This document shows positions 44,394 through 53,426 of a DNA stretch of 64,000 nt, one piece after another; within the stretch, counting starts at the first letter, position 1; each line of letters begins with the position of its first letter. The DNA lies in NCBI RefSeq assembly GCF_027924405.1, contig NZ_AP026978.1:2356001-2420000 (forward strand). The letters are read 5' to 3'. This stretch comes from Nocardia sputorum. GTDB lineage: Bacteria > Actinomycetota > Actinomycetes > Mycobacteriales > Mycobacteriaceae. The position numbers were made by a program, and so were the translations under genes. Below the pieces are notes generated by a model, which saw only the letters and a list, made by a program, of their open reading frames with translations, searched no databases and was not told where the DNA came from.

Positions 44394-45626
44394 TCACTCG
44401 ACGGACAACGAACGCATCTGGTCCAGATACGCGCGGGTGCGCGGGTCGCCGGGGAATCGCTCGATGATCTCTCGCGCGACTTCGCCCGCGATCCACATCA
44501 GCGACGGCAGCGACCGCCTGCTGCCCGCGAACGCGCGCTTACCCTCGGCCACCGCCAGTTCCAGATCACGGTCGCGCACCGCGACCACGGCCAGCGTCAG
44601 GTGCGCCTCGGAGACGCGCATCGGGTTGCGTACCGTGCCGTCGGGGCGGGTGGCGTTGCGGATCACCTCGCGCGCGTAGGTTTCGGCGAGCCGATCCTCG
44701 CCCGCCACCCGGCAGCAGTCCATCGCGTAGAAGTCGAACTTGTTCGCGTCGATGACGAAATGGTTGTCCAGATTCGCCGGATGCTCGAGTCGCTCCAAGA
44801 TAGCTCGACCCTCGTTGAGGGCGGCCTCGACCTCCCGTGGATTACCCAACCTGGCCCAGGCTTTGGCGCGCTGGGCGGCGAGTTGAACGCCGACGCGCAG
44901 GTGCTGGCTTACTTCCAGCGTCGGCTGCACGGTCTCGATGACGCCGCGGTAGTTGCCCTGGGTCAGCGCGAACCACGCGGTCATTTCCGCTGCCCACGCG
45001 GCGATCTCGAGGTGCTCCGCCTCCCGCGCCAGCGATTGGGCGGCGCGGCGGGTCGCCTCGGCGGCGGTTCGTCGGCCGAGATCGTAATCCACGCAACCAA
45101 CCAGCAACGCGACCCATCCAGCGAGAACGAGGATTTCACGGTGCTGCGCGAGGGTCAGGCGACCATCCAGCAACGAGGTGATCCTGCGCAGCCAGGCCGT
45201 GCCCTCGGTGTGCAGGTCGTGCGGGTCTGCGTAGGAGTATTCGCAGCACAGGCGCTCGGCGGTGATGCGGATGGCCTCCAGCGTCACCGAGGACACGTCG
45301 GACATGCGCAGTCGCCCGAGGAACTCGAGCGTGTCCATGCCCGTCGCCGAGAGCAATTCGTCGTCCCGGTTGGGTCTCGCCTTCGGGAAGAACGCCGCGG
45401 CCACCGTGTCGAAGGTGGCGGCGATGATGGGCGCGTAGAAGTCGTCGGGGCGTGATTCGCCCGATTCCCAACGGCGCCAGTTGCGTAGGAGCGTACTGTC
45501 GGTCGGCAGGTTGTGCGAAGACTTTCCACGCATCACGCGAACAGCGTCGGCTTGCGACCACCCCCTCGCGTCACGCTCGGAACGCATTCGGACAGCCCAG
45601 ACGGGTCGATCGTCGGTAGCGGCCAC
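44394..45626 (-). CDS. XRE-family regulator with helical repeat domain
   Basis: A 410-residue protein. Residues ~10-60 are an atypical helix-turn-helix (WAVRMRSERDARGWSQADAV, then SHNLPTDSTLLRNWRRWESG). The remaining ~330 residues are helical with TPR-like spacing (LAREAEHLEIAAWAAEMTAW; AAQRAKAWARLGNPREVEAA; AETYAREVIRNATRPDG). This is a common actinomycete regulator type. It precedes jetA on the same strand by 107 nt and is divergent from a small resolvase-like gene. It may control both. Confidence 0.85.
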   Translation of the reverse strand: MAATDDRPVWAVRMRSERDARGWSQADAVRVMRGKSSHNLPTDSTLLRNWRRWESGESRPDDFYAPIIAATFDTVAAAFFPKARPNRDDELLSATGMDTLEFLGRLRMSDVSSVTLEAIRITAERLCCEYSYADPHDLHTEGTAWLRRITSLLDGRLTLAQHREILVLAGWVALLVGCVDYDLGRRTAAEATRRAAQSLAREAEHLEIAAWAAEMTAWFALTQGNYRGVIETVQPTLEVSQHLRVGVQLAAQRAKAWARLGNPREVEAALNEGRAILERLEHPANLDNHFVIDANKFDFYAMDCCRVAGEDRLAETYAREVIRNATRPDGTVRNPMRVSEAHLTLAVVAVRDRDLELAVAEGKRAFAGSRRSLPSLMWIAGEVAREIIERFPGDPRTRAYLDQMRSLSVE

Positions 45627-45760
45627 GACTGTAGTATCGCACCAGTTAACGTTTGGTGGCCCTAAGAGGGCAGACAGATGTCCGTGTGTTGCCAGCTACA
45701 TTCGGCCGACCGCGTTGTGCATCCTTGAGTTGGCGCCAGAAGTTTGCCAGCCCCTCCTGT

Positions 45761-45788
45761 AAGAGCAGTTGCAAGTACATCTGCTCTT
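45761..45788. promoter_or_regulatory. Inverted repeat AAGAGCAG-N12-CTGCTCTT
   Basis: Perfect 8-bp arms (45761-45768 and 45781-45788) with a 12-nt centre, between the two divergent genes. Length and spacing suit an operator for the XRE-type regulator; a hairpin role cannot be excluded. Confidence 0.4.
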
Positions 45789-45805
45789 GCACGAAGCGCA
45801 AATAC

Positions 45806-45818
45806 CCCGTAAAACGGG
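45806..45818. promoter_or_regulatory. Palindrome CCCGT-AAA-ACGGG
   Basis: A perfect 13-bp palindrome 47 bp before the GTG of the resolvase-like gene. It would sit near the -35 or -10 region of that gene and could bind the divergent regulator. Confidence 0.35.
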
Positions 45819-45864
45819 TGGATCCACATAAGAGAACAGCGATCCCAATCCAACGGAGGTTCGG

Positions 45865-46170
45865 GTGGAAGCGTTGATCTATGGATACTTGCGTGACGAT
45901 CTGGCCGATGGCCATAGCAAAGAGCTCGAGGCCGCGATGAGCAGCCTCGCCCGCGAGGAAGGGCTGTGCTTCGCCGCAACGTTCCATGAATCGACCGGCG
46001 GTGACGGGACGGCTTTCGCCGAGCTCACGGCGGAACTCAAGCGCGCCGACGCGCATCATGTGGTGGTTCCCTCACTCGATCACTTTGCCGGTCAGACGAT
46101 TCCCCGCGACATCCTGATCGCCAAACTGGCGCAGGACGCGGCGGCGCGGGTGTGGACCGTGGAGAGCTGA
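45865..46170 (+). CDS. Small resolvase-like protein lacking the catalytic serine
   Basis: A 101-residue protein with GGAGG 6 nt before GTG 45865. It follows the N-terminal fold of serine recombinases: IYGYLRDDLADGHSKELEAA (normally YxRVSt), LAREEGLCFAATFHE, and ELTAELKRADAHHVVVPSLDHF. The catalytic Ser position is replaced (RDD), and no DNA-binding end is present, so recombination is not expected. Similar small proteins sit beside XRE regulators in Streptomyces. The last 99 bp overlap the opposing AMP-binding gene. Confidence 0.7.
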   Translation: MEALIYGYLRDDLADGHSKELEAAMSSLAREEGLCFAATFHESTGGDGTAFAELTAELKRADAHHVVVPSLDHFAGQTIPRDILIAKLAQDAAARVWTVES

Positions 46171-48663
46171 CCGCCGCGACCGAAATGCCCGGTACCGCAC
46201 CGATCCCCAGCGTCGCAGCCAGGTCGCCGCACCGGTCGCGATCACACCCGCTGCCAGGGAAGCGAGCAGCCCCGCGAGCCGGTGCTGTTCGAACAGCGGG
46301 TACACCTGCCAGTGCAGCAGATAGACGAACAGCGAGCCGTCGGCCAGCACCGCCGCGCAGACGGCGACGACGGCGGGAACCCGGACCGCGGACAACCACA
46401 CCAGTGCGAGCAAACCCGCCATGATCAGTCGTTCCCGCTCGGGAACGCCGAAATATCCAGGCACCGCGATCAGTACGACGGCACTCACCGTCATCCGCTG
46501 CCACACCGACGTCGCCTTCGCCGCCGCCCAGCCGAGCGCGAAGAGCCAGACCGCCAGCGGAGAGAACGGGATGTCCTTCGCCGAATACAGACCGAACGCC
46601 TGGTATCGGAAGACGAGGCTCAGCGCGACCAGCGCCATCGCGAACCAGAACGGCTCGGCGCGTTGCCACCGGTCCACCGCGGGGATCCGGATCAGCAGCG
46701 CGGCGACCAGCATGAAGTACACGAGCACCTCGAGAAACCACAGGTGACCGGCGGTGGCACTGTCGTGCGGGCCGAGGATCTTGTTCAGCAACAGGACATT
46801 CTGCCAACCGTAGTAGTCGCTGAACGGCAGCGTCAGCGCGACCCATAGCGCCGTCGGCACCGCGATGTATCCCACGGCGCGCAGTGTGTGCCGCAATCGC
46901 TCGGCGGGTGGCGCCGCGGTCGCGGCGAAGCGCGCGAAGTTGAACCCGGCCACCCCGAGCAGTACGTGTGCCGCGCCCCACCGGACGAACACTCCGGCGT
47001 GCGCGCTCACGATGAGCACGATGCCGACGGCGCGCAGCAGTGTCGCGGTGTCGAGCGTCCGTCCGAAGCGCCTGTGGCTCTCGGGTGTCCGCTCCAAGTC
47101 CGCGACGGGTGTGTTCGGCCAGTCGGCGGGGAGGCCGCCGAGTGCCCGCTCCAGTCGCGCCGCGGTGGTCACGTAGGTGAGCGAGTTGCCGCCGAGATCG
47201 ACGAAGGTGCTGTCCGGGTGGATCCGTGCGGGGTCGATGCCGAGGGTGGCGGCGTAGAGGGCACGGATGTCACGTCCTCGAGGCGTCGGCCCGGCCAGTC
47301 GGCGGATAGCGGGGTAGTCGGGTTTGCCATTGGGTAGCCGTGGCATCCGCTCGACCGGGTGGACCTCGACCGCGGCGGCGGGCAGGCCGGACAGGCGCAC
47401 GGCGAGCTCGGTCGGATCCGACCGCGGGTTCTCGACCGCGATGACCAAGTGCGCGTCGTCGTCGGCGCAGCAAGCCGTGAATCCGGCTTCCGCCAGCGCG
47501 GATTCGAGCCGTTCCAGATCGATGCGCAACCCGAAGATCTTGGCGAACCGGCTGCGCCTGCCGACCACCCGATACAAACCCTCCGGTGTGCGCCGGGCCA
47601 GGTCGCCGGTGCGCAGGGCCGTCAGCGTGCGGCCGAGGGACAGATCCCCGGCCGACTTCGCGTAGCCCATCATCACATTGGGCCCGTGATAGACCAGTTC
47701 GCGCGGTTCGTCCCCTTCGTCACCGGCATCCTCGACCGGCTCGAGGGTGAATTCGCCGCCCGGAATGGGGATCCCGATGCAGTCGGGATGCGCGCTCGCC
47801 AGATGCGCGGGCAGGTACGCCATCCGGGCGGTGGCCTCGGTCTGGCCGTACATCACCACGAAGTCCCAGCCGCGTTCCCGGCCGAGTTCGGCGAATTCGC
47901 GCACGCGCTCCGGCGCGAGCCTGCCGCCCGCTTGCGTGACGTAGCGCAGGTGGGGCAGGGACTTGCGGGCGAAACCGATCCGGTCCAGGAGATCGATGGT
48001 GTAGGGAACCGCGGCGAAAGACGTTGCCCGGCAGTCCCGGAACGCCTGCCAGAATTCCGCGTCGAGTACCGACCGGTCGGTGAGCAGAAGGCTCGCCCCG
48101 CGCACCAGGTGGCTGTGCACCACCGACAGCCCGTAGCAGTAGAACATCGGCAAGGTGGTGGCCGCGCAGTCGTCCGGGCCGATGGCCAGGTAATCGGCGA
48201 TGGCGGCGGCGTTCGAGCGCAGGTTCTCCGCGGAGAGCCGGACCAGCTTCGGCGACCCGGTGGACCCCGACGTACTCAGCAGCAGCGCGAGATCCGGATG
48301 CAGACGATGCGCCGAGCGTTCCCGGACCACGCGGGCGCGGCCGTCCTCGATGACTATGTCCGGGTCGTAGGTGTCCCGCAACTCCGCAGTGATCCGCTCG
48401 GCGAGCAACACGACGCACCCGGCGCTGAGCGCTCCGAGATACGCGACGAGCGAGGCCAGGTCGTTGCGCGCGGCGAGCGCGACGAGGCGGCGGGCCGGGC
48501 CCAGCTCGGTCGCGTAGGCCTCGACGAGCGTCGCAAGCCGAGCGTTGGTCACCTGCCGGCCGGGTTCGCACCCGGCATCGCCGTCCGCGCCCGGGTCGGG
48601 GCAATGGACGGCGATCCGCTCGTCGAAGGTGCGCAGACGCTCGACGATCGGATGGACGGTCAC
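46072..48663 (-). CDS. Adenylation-carrier-acyltransferase 3 fusion protein
   Basis: An 863-residue three-part protein. Residues 1-440 are an AMP-forming adenylation domain (LLLSTSGSTGSPKLVRLSAE; VMYGQTEATARMAYLP; GDLARRTPEGLYRVVGRRSR; LPNGKPDYPAIRRL). Residues ~455-535 are a carrier protein domain with the phosphopantetheine Ser in VDLGGNSLTYVTT. Residues ~545-830 are an acyltransferase-3 membrane domain with about ten helices (HTLRAVGYIAVPTALWVALT; GHLWFLEVLVYFMLVAALLI). It likely activates an acyl or amino acid, loads it on its own carrier and transfers it to an acceptor at the membrane. GTG 48663. Substrate and acceptor unknown. Confidence 0.88.
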   Translation of the reverse strand: MTVHPIVERLRTFDERIAVHCPDPGADGDAGCEPGRQVTNARLATLVEAYATELGPARRLVALAARNDLASLVAYLGALSAGCVVLLAERITAELRDTYDPDIVIEDGRARVVRERSAHRLHPDLALLLSTSGSTGSPKLVRLSAENLRSNAAAIADYLAIGPDDCAATTLPMFYCYGLSVVHSHLVRGASLLLTDRSVLDAEFWQAFRDCRATSFAAVPYTIDLLDRIGFARKSLPHLRYVTQAGGRLAPERVREFAELGRERGWDFVVMYGQTEATARMAYLPAHLASAHPDCIGIPIPGGEFTLEPVEDAGDEGDEPRELVYHGPNVMMGYAKSAGDLSLGRTLTALRTGDLARRTPEGLYRVVGRRSRFAKIFGLRIDLERLESALAEAGFTACCADDDAHLVIAVENPRSDPTELAVRLSGLPAAAVEVHPVERMPRLPNGKPDYPAIRRLAGPTPRGRDIRALYAATLGIDPARIHPDSTFVDLGGNSLTYVTTAARLERALGGLPADWPNTPVADLERTPESHRRFGRTLDTATLLRAVGIVLIVSAHAGVFVRWGAAHVLLGVAGFNFARFAATAAPPAERLRHTLRAVGYIAVPTALWVALTLPFSDYYGWQNVLLLNKILGPHDSATAGHLWFLEVLVYFMLVAALLIRIPAVDRWQRAEPFWFAMALVALSLVFRYQAFGLYSAKDIPFSPLAVWLFALGWAAAKATSVWQRMTVSAVVLIAVPGYFGVPERERLIMAGLLALVWLSAVRVPAVVAVCAAVLADGSLFVYLLHWQVYPLFEQHRLAGLLASLAAGVIATGAATWLRRWGSVRYRAFRSRRSALHGPHPRRRVLRQFGDQDVAGNRLTGKVIE

Positions 48664-48777
48664 CGGCGAAAGTGTAGGAGGCGGCCGTTGCCCGGCCCGG
48701 AGGTGGCCCCCTGGCGAACTTCCGGTGAACCCCGCGGCGGACGAACGTCCGCACCGAACGCGCCGCCGCGCAACCGA

Positions 48778-49662
48778 TCAGAGACCGAAGCTACCCGGAC
48801 CCCGCCTGCGCAGGTACTTCTCGAATTCGGCTGCGATGGCGTCGCCATCGATCTTGGCCATCGCCTCGTTGACGTCGACCGCCGCGTCCCCGCGCTCCTC
48901 CAGCGAGCGCACGTACTCGCTGATCTCCTCGTCGCCCACGGTCATCTCGTTGACCGCGGTCTCCCAGTCCTCGGCCTGCTTGGGCAGCTCACCCAGCGGC
49001 ACCTCGATGTCGAGCACGTCCTCGACCCGGTGCAGCAGCGCGATGGTCGCCTTCGGATTCGGCGGCTGGGAGACGTAGTGCGGGACCGCGGCCCAGAACG
49101 ACACCGCCGGGACGCCCGCCTTGACGCACTGGTCCTGCAGTACGCCGGTGATGCCGGTCGGTCCCTCGTAGCGGGTCTGCTCCAGGTTGAACCGCTCGGC
49201 CGCCTCCTTGCTGTAGGCCGAGCCGGTCACCGGCACCGGCCTGGTGTGCGGGGTGTCCGCGAGCAGGGCGCCGAGGATCACCACCGTCTGCACCCCGAGC
49301 TGCTCGATGAACTCCAGCAGGTCGCCGCAGAAGCTGCGCCAGCGCATGTTCGGTTCGATGCCGCGCAGCAGCACCACGTCGCGGTCGCTACCGGGCGGCG
49401 AGCAGACCGACAACATCGTCGACGGCCACTGGATTTCCCTGGTCACCCCGTCCACCTGACGCACGGTCGGCCGGTTGACCTGATAGTCGTAGTAGTCCTC
49501 GGAGTCGAGTTCGGCCAACGGCTCGGCGTCCCAGATCAGTTCCAGATGCTCGACGGCGCCGCTGGCCGCGTCACCGGCGTCGTTCCACCCCTCGAAGGCG
49601 GCGACCAGTACCGGATCCCGCAACGTCGGCAGTTCCGGATCGGGAGTTTCACTGGCGTTCAC
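48778..49662 (-). CDS. PAC2-family (proteasome assembly chaperone-like) protein
   Basis: A 294-residue PAC2 protein: LVAAFEGWNDAGDAASGAVE, VVLLRGIEPNMRWRSFCGDL, VVILGALLADTPHTRPVPVT and GVPAVSFWAAVPHYVSQPPN. Actinobacterial members lie next to metH (Rv2125 in M. tuberculosis); the role is unproven. GTG 49662. Divergent from metH, 167 bp apart. Confidence 0.9.
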   Translation of the reverse strand: MNASETPDPELPTLRDPVLVAAFEGWNDAGDAASGAVEHLELIWDAEPLAELDSEDYYDYQVNRPTVRQVDGVTREIQWPSTMLSVCSPPGSDRDVVLLRGIEPNMRWRSFCGDLLEFIEQLGVQTVVILGALLADTPHTRPVPVTGSAYSKEAAERFNLEQTRYEGPTGITGVLQDQCVKAGVPAVSFWAAVPHYVSQPPNPKATIALLHRVEDVLDIEVPLGELPKQAEDWETAVNEMTVGDEEISEYVRSLEERGDAAVDVNEAMAKIDGDAIAAEFEKYLRRRGPGSFGL

Positions 49663-49829
49663 TCGGTCAGCCTACGGTGTGCGGCGGTATGGCGTGTCCT
49701 CTGACGGCCGGACCGGGTGGCGTGTTTTCGCGCGCGGCGGCCGCGTCGTCGGGCCGGGTGTGTGGCCCAGGACACCGAGCCTCGACGTGGTGGCCTGGAA
49801 CGTCCACCCCGCCCACTACGCTGGAACGC

Positions 49830-52800
49830 ATGTCTGCGTCCGTCCCCGCCGAGTTCGACACCACGCTACTCGACACGCTGCGCCGCCGTGTCGTCATCGG
49901 CGACGGTGCGATGGCCACCATGCTGCAAGCCACCGACCTGACCCTGGACGATTTCCGCGGGCTGGAGGGCTGTAACGAGATCCTCAACGAGACCCGCCCC
50001 GATGTCCTGCGCGGCATCCACCGGGCCTATTTCGAGGCGGGCGCCGACGCGGTCGAGACCAACACCTTCGGCTGCAATCTGTCCAACCTCGCCGACTACG
50101 ACCTCGGCGACCGGATCCGTGATCTCTCCGAGCGGGGCACCCGCCTGGCACGCGAGGTCGCCGACGAGATGGGTCCCTCGTCGGACGGTACGCCACGCTA
50201 CGTGCTCGGTTCGATGGGGCCCGGCACCAAATTGCCCACGCTGGGGCACGCCCCGTTCGCCGCGCTGCGCGACGCCTACACCGAGGCCGCTCTCGGCATG
50301 CTCGACGGCGGCGCCGACGCGATCCTCATCGAGACCTGCCAGGATCTGCTGCAGGTGAAAGCGGCCGTGACCGGCAGCAGGCGCGCGATGGCGAAACTGG
50401 GGCGTCGAATCCCCGTCATCACGCACGTCACGGTGGAGACCACCGGCACGATGCTGGTCGGCAGCGAGATCGGCGCGGCGCTCACCGCGCTGGAGCCGCT
50501 TGGCATCGACATGATCGGGCTGAACTGCGCGACCGGCCCGGCCGAGATGAGCGAGCACCTGCGCCACCTGTCCAGGCACGCGCAGGTGCCGGTCTCGGTG
50601 ATGCCGAACGCCGGGCTGCCGGTGCTGGGCGCGGACGGGGCGGTGTACCCGCTGTCGCCCGAGGAGTTGGCGGTAGCGCTGCGCGGGTTCGTCACCGAGT
50701 TCGGGCTGGCCTTGGTAGGCGGTTGCTGCGGGACCACGCCCGAGCACATCCGCCAGGTCACCGCCGCGGTGCGTGAAGTGGAGCGCACCCTCCCGCCGAT
50801 CGCCGAGCGTCGCGCGCCGGTACACGAGCCGAGTGTGTCCAGCATGTACACCGCGGTGCCGTTCGAGCAGGACGCCTCGGTCCTGATGATCGGCGAGCGG
50901 ACGAACGCGAACGGTTCCAAAGCGTTCCGCGAGGCCATGCTCGCCGGGGACTGGCAGAAGTGCCTGGACATCGCCAAGGACCAGACTCGCGACGGGGCGC
51001 ACATGCTCGATCTGTGTGTCGACTACGTCGGCCGGGACGGCGCGCGCGATATGGCCGAGCTGGCCGGTCGACTGGCCACCGCCTCGACGCTGCCGATCAT
51101 GCTCGATTCCACCGAGGCCCCGGTACTGCAGGCCGGGTTGGAACACCTCGGCGGTCGCTGTGCGGTCAATTCGGTGAACTACGAGGACGGCGACGGTCCC
51201 GATTCGCGTTTCCAGCAGACCATGCGGCTGGTCGCCGAGCACGGCGCCGCGGTGGTCGCGCTGACCATCGACGAGGAGGGCCAGGCCCGCACCGCGGCGA
51301 AGAAGGTCGAGATCGCCGAGCGGCTGATCGCCGACATCACCGGCAACTGGGGGCTGTCGGAAAGCGACATCATCATCGACACGCTCACCTTCACCCTCGG
51401 CACCGGCCAGGAGGAGTCGCGCCGCGACGGGCTGGAGACCATCGAGGCCATCCGTGAACTCAAGCGCCGCCATCCCCGCGTGCAGACGACGCTGGGCCTG
51501 TCCAATATCTCCTTCGGCCTCAATCCGGCGGCCCGACAGGTGCTCAACTCGGTCTTCATGCACGAGTGCGTCGAGGCCGGGCTGGATTCCGCGATCGTGC
51601 ACGCCTCCAAGATCCTCCCGATCAGCCGGATTCCCGACGAGCAGCGCGAGGCCGCGCTGGATCTGGTGTACGACCGCCGAGCAGAGGGGTACGACCCGCT
51701 GCAGAAGCTGATGGCCCTGTTCGAAGGCGTGTCCACGTCCTCGTCGAAGGCGTCGCGTGCGGAGGAACTGGCCGCGCTGCCGCTGTTCGAGCGGTTGGAG
51801 CGGCGCATTGTCGACGGTGAACGGGCGGGGATGGAGGCCGATCTGGACGCGGCCATGACCGAGGTGCCGCCGCTGCGGATCATCAACGAGACCCTGTTGT
51901 CGGGGATGAAGACGGTCGGCGAGCTGTTCGGCTCCGGCCAGATGCAGCTGCCGTTCGTGTTGCAGTCGGCCGAGGTGATGAAGGCCGCCGTCGCGTACCT
52001 CGAGCCGCATATGGAGGCCACCGACGACAGCGGCAAGGGGCGCATCGTGCTGGCCACCGTCAAGGGCGACGTGCACGACATCGGCAAGAACCTGGTCGAC
52101 ATCATCCTGTCCAACAACGGTTACGAGGTGGTCAACCTCGGAATCAAGCAGCCGATCTCGGCCATCCTCGACGCGGCGGTGGACAAGAAGGCCGACGTCA
52201 TCGGCATGTCCGGTCTGCTGGTGAAGTCGACCGTGGTGATGAAGGAGAACCTCGAGGAACTCAACGCCAAGGGCGTGGCCGAGCAGTTCCCCGTGCTGCT
52301 CGGCGGCGCGGCGCTCACCCGCTCGTACGTGGAGAACGATCTCACCGCGGTGTACGCGGGCGACGTGCACTACGCGCGCGACGCGTTCGAGGGCCTGCGG
52401 CTGATGGGCGACATCATGACCCGCAAGCGCGGCGGCGAACTCGACCCGGACAGCCCGGAGGCCGTCGCCGAGCGGGAAAGGGCCGCCGAGCGCCGAGCGC
52501 GTCACGAGCGCTCCAAGCGGATCGCCGCGGAGCGCCGCGCGGCCGAGGTCCCCGTCGTGGTGCCCGAACGCTCCGACGTCGCGGCCGAGCTGCCGGTGCC
52601 GGTGCCGCCGTTCTGGGGCACGCGCGTGGTGAAAGGTCTGGCCCTGCACGAATACTCGGGTCTGCTCGATGAGCGGGCCCTGTTCCTGGGGCAGTGGGGC
52701 CTGCGTGGGCAGCGCGGTGGTGACGGCCCCAGCTACGAGGAACTGGTGGAGACCGAGGGCAGGCCGCGCCTGCGCGCCTGGCTGGACCGGCTGAGCACGG

Positions 52801-53426
52801 AAGGCGTCCTGCAACACGCCGCGGTCGTGTACGGCTACTTTCCCGCAGTGTCCGAAGGCGACGATGTCATCGTGCTCACCGAGCCGGAACCCGATGCGCC
52901 GGAACGGTACCGGTTCACCTTCCCGCGTCAGCAGCGCGACCGGTTCCTGTGCATCGCCGACTTCATCCGCTCGCGGGCGTACGCCCGAACGACCGGCCAG
53001 GTCGACGTTTTGCCGTTCCAGCTGGTCACCATGGGGCAGCCGATCGCCGATTTCGCCAACGAGCTGTTCGCGGGCGACAGTTACCGCGACTACCTCGAGG
53101 TGCACGGCATCGGCGTCCAGCTCACCGAGGCGCTGGCCGAGTACTGGCACCGCCGCATCCGCGAGGAACTCGTCCTCGACGGCCACGCGGTCGCCGACTC
53201 CGACCCGGCGGACGTGGTGGACTACTTCAAGCTCGGCTATCGCGGCGCACGCTACTCCTTCGGTTACGGCGCCTGCCCGGAGCTGGAGGACCGCGCCAAG
53301 CTGGTCGATCTGCTCGAGGCCGACCGCATCGGCGTCGCGCTGTCCGAAGAGTTGCAGCTGCATCCGGAACAGTCGACGGATGCCTTCGTCCTGGTGCATC
53401 CGGAGGCGAAGTACTTCAACGCGTAG
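49830..53426 (+). CDS. metH: Cobalamin-dependent methionine synthase
   Basis: A 1198-residue four-module enzyme. Module 1 (about 20-325) binds homocysteine and zinc (MIGLNCATGPAEM; ALVGGCCGTTPEHIR). Module 2 (about 345-610) binds methyltetrahydrofolate (LMIGERTNANGSKAF; DGAHMLDLCVDYVGRDG). Module 3 (about 640-880) binds cobalamin (TVKGDVHDIGKNLVDIILSN, with the His ligand). Module 4 (about 900-1190) is the AdoMet activation domain (HRRIREELVLDG; YRGARYSFGYGACPELED). ATG 49830 gives normal length; no ribosome site is seen, and TACGCT 7-12 nt upstream suggests a leaderless message. No cobalamin riboswitch was recognised upstream. Confidence 0.97.
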   Translation: MSASVPAEFDTTLLDTLRRRVVIGDGAMATMLQATDLTLDDFRGLEGCNEILNETRPDVLRGIHRAYFEAGADAVETNTFGCNLSNLADYDLGDRIRDLSERGTRLAREVADEMGPSSDGTPRYVLGSMGPGTKLPTLGHAPFAALRDAYTEAALGMLDGGADAILIETCQDLLQVKAAVTGSRRAMAKLGRRIPVITHVTVETTGTMLVGSEIGAALTALEPLGIDMIGLNCATGPAEMSEHLRHLSRHAQVPVSVMPNAGLPVLGADGAVYPLSPEELAVALRGFVTEFGLALVGGCCGTTPEHIRQVTAAVREVERTLPPIAERRAPVHEPSVSSMYTAVPFEQDASVLMIGERTNANGSKAFREAMLAGDWQKCLDIAKDQTRDGAHMLDLCVDYVGRDGARDMAELAGRLATASTLPIMLDSTEAPVLQAGLEHLGGRCAVNSVNYEDGDGPDSRFQQTMRLVAEHGAAVVALTIDEEGQARTAAKKVEIAERLIADITGNWGLSESDIIIDTLTFTLGTGQEESRRDGLETIEAIRELKRRHPRVQTTLGLSNISFGLNPAARQVLNSVFMHECVEAGLDSAIVHASKILPISRIPDEQREAALDLVYDRRAEGYDPLQKLMALFEGVSTSSSKASRAEELAALPLFERLERRIVDGERAGMEADLDAAMTEVPPLRIINETLLSGMKTVGELFGSGQMQLPFVLQSAEVMKAAVAYLEPHMEATDDSGKGRIVLATVKGDVHDIGKNLVDIILSNNGYEVVNLGIKQPISAILDAAVDKKADVIGMSGLLVKSTVVMKENLEELNAKGVAEQFPVLLGGAALTRSYVENDLTAVYAGDVHYARDAFEGLRLMGDIMTRKRGGELDPDSPEAVAERERAAERRARHERSKRIAAERRAAEVPVVVPERSDVAAELPVPVPPFWGTRVVKGLALHEYSGLLDERALFLGQWGLRGQRGGDGPSYEELVETEGRPRLRAWLDRLSTEGVLQHAAVVYGYFPAVSEGDDVIVLTEPEPDAPERYRFTFPRQQRDRFLCIADFIRSRAYARTTGQVDVLPFQLVTMGQPIADFANELFAGDSYRDYLEVHGIGVQLTEALAEYWHRRIREELVLDGHAVADSDPADVVDYFKLGYRGARYSFGYGACPELEDRAKLVDLLEADRIGVALSEELQLHPEQSTDAFVLVHPEAKYFNA

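Larger units (their letters stand above)
45627..45864. other. Divergent AT-rich promoter region
   Basis: The gap between the XRE-type regulator and the resolvase-like gene is much less GC-rich than the flanks. It holds two perfect inverted repeats (45761-45788 and 45806-45818). Nothing coding is seen. Confidence 0.45.

Noticed and set aside
45865..46170. Active site-specific recombinase marking an integron or transposon
   Set aside because: No catalytic Ser, no DNA-binding domain and no terminal repeats were seen.
49663..49829. Cobalamin riboswitch upstream of metH
   Set aside because: The gap is only 167 bp, and I could not find a B12-box-like core or the needed stems.
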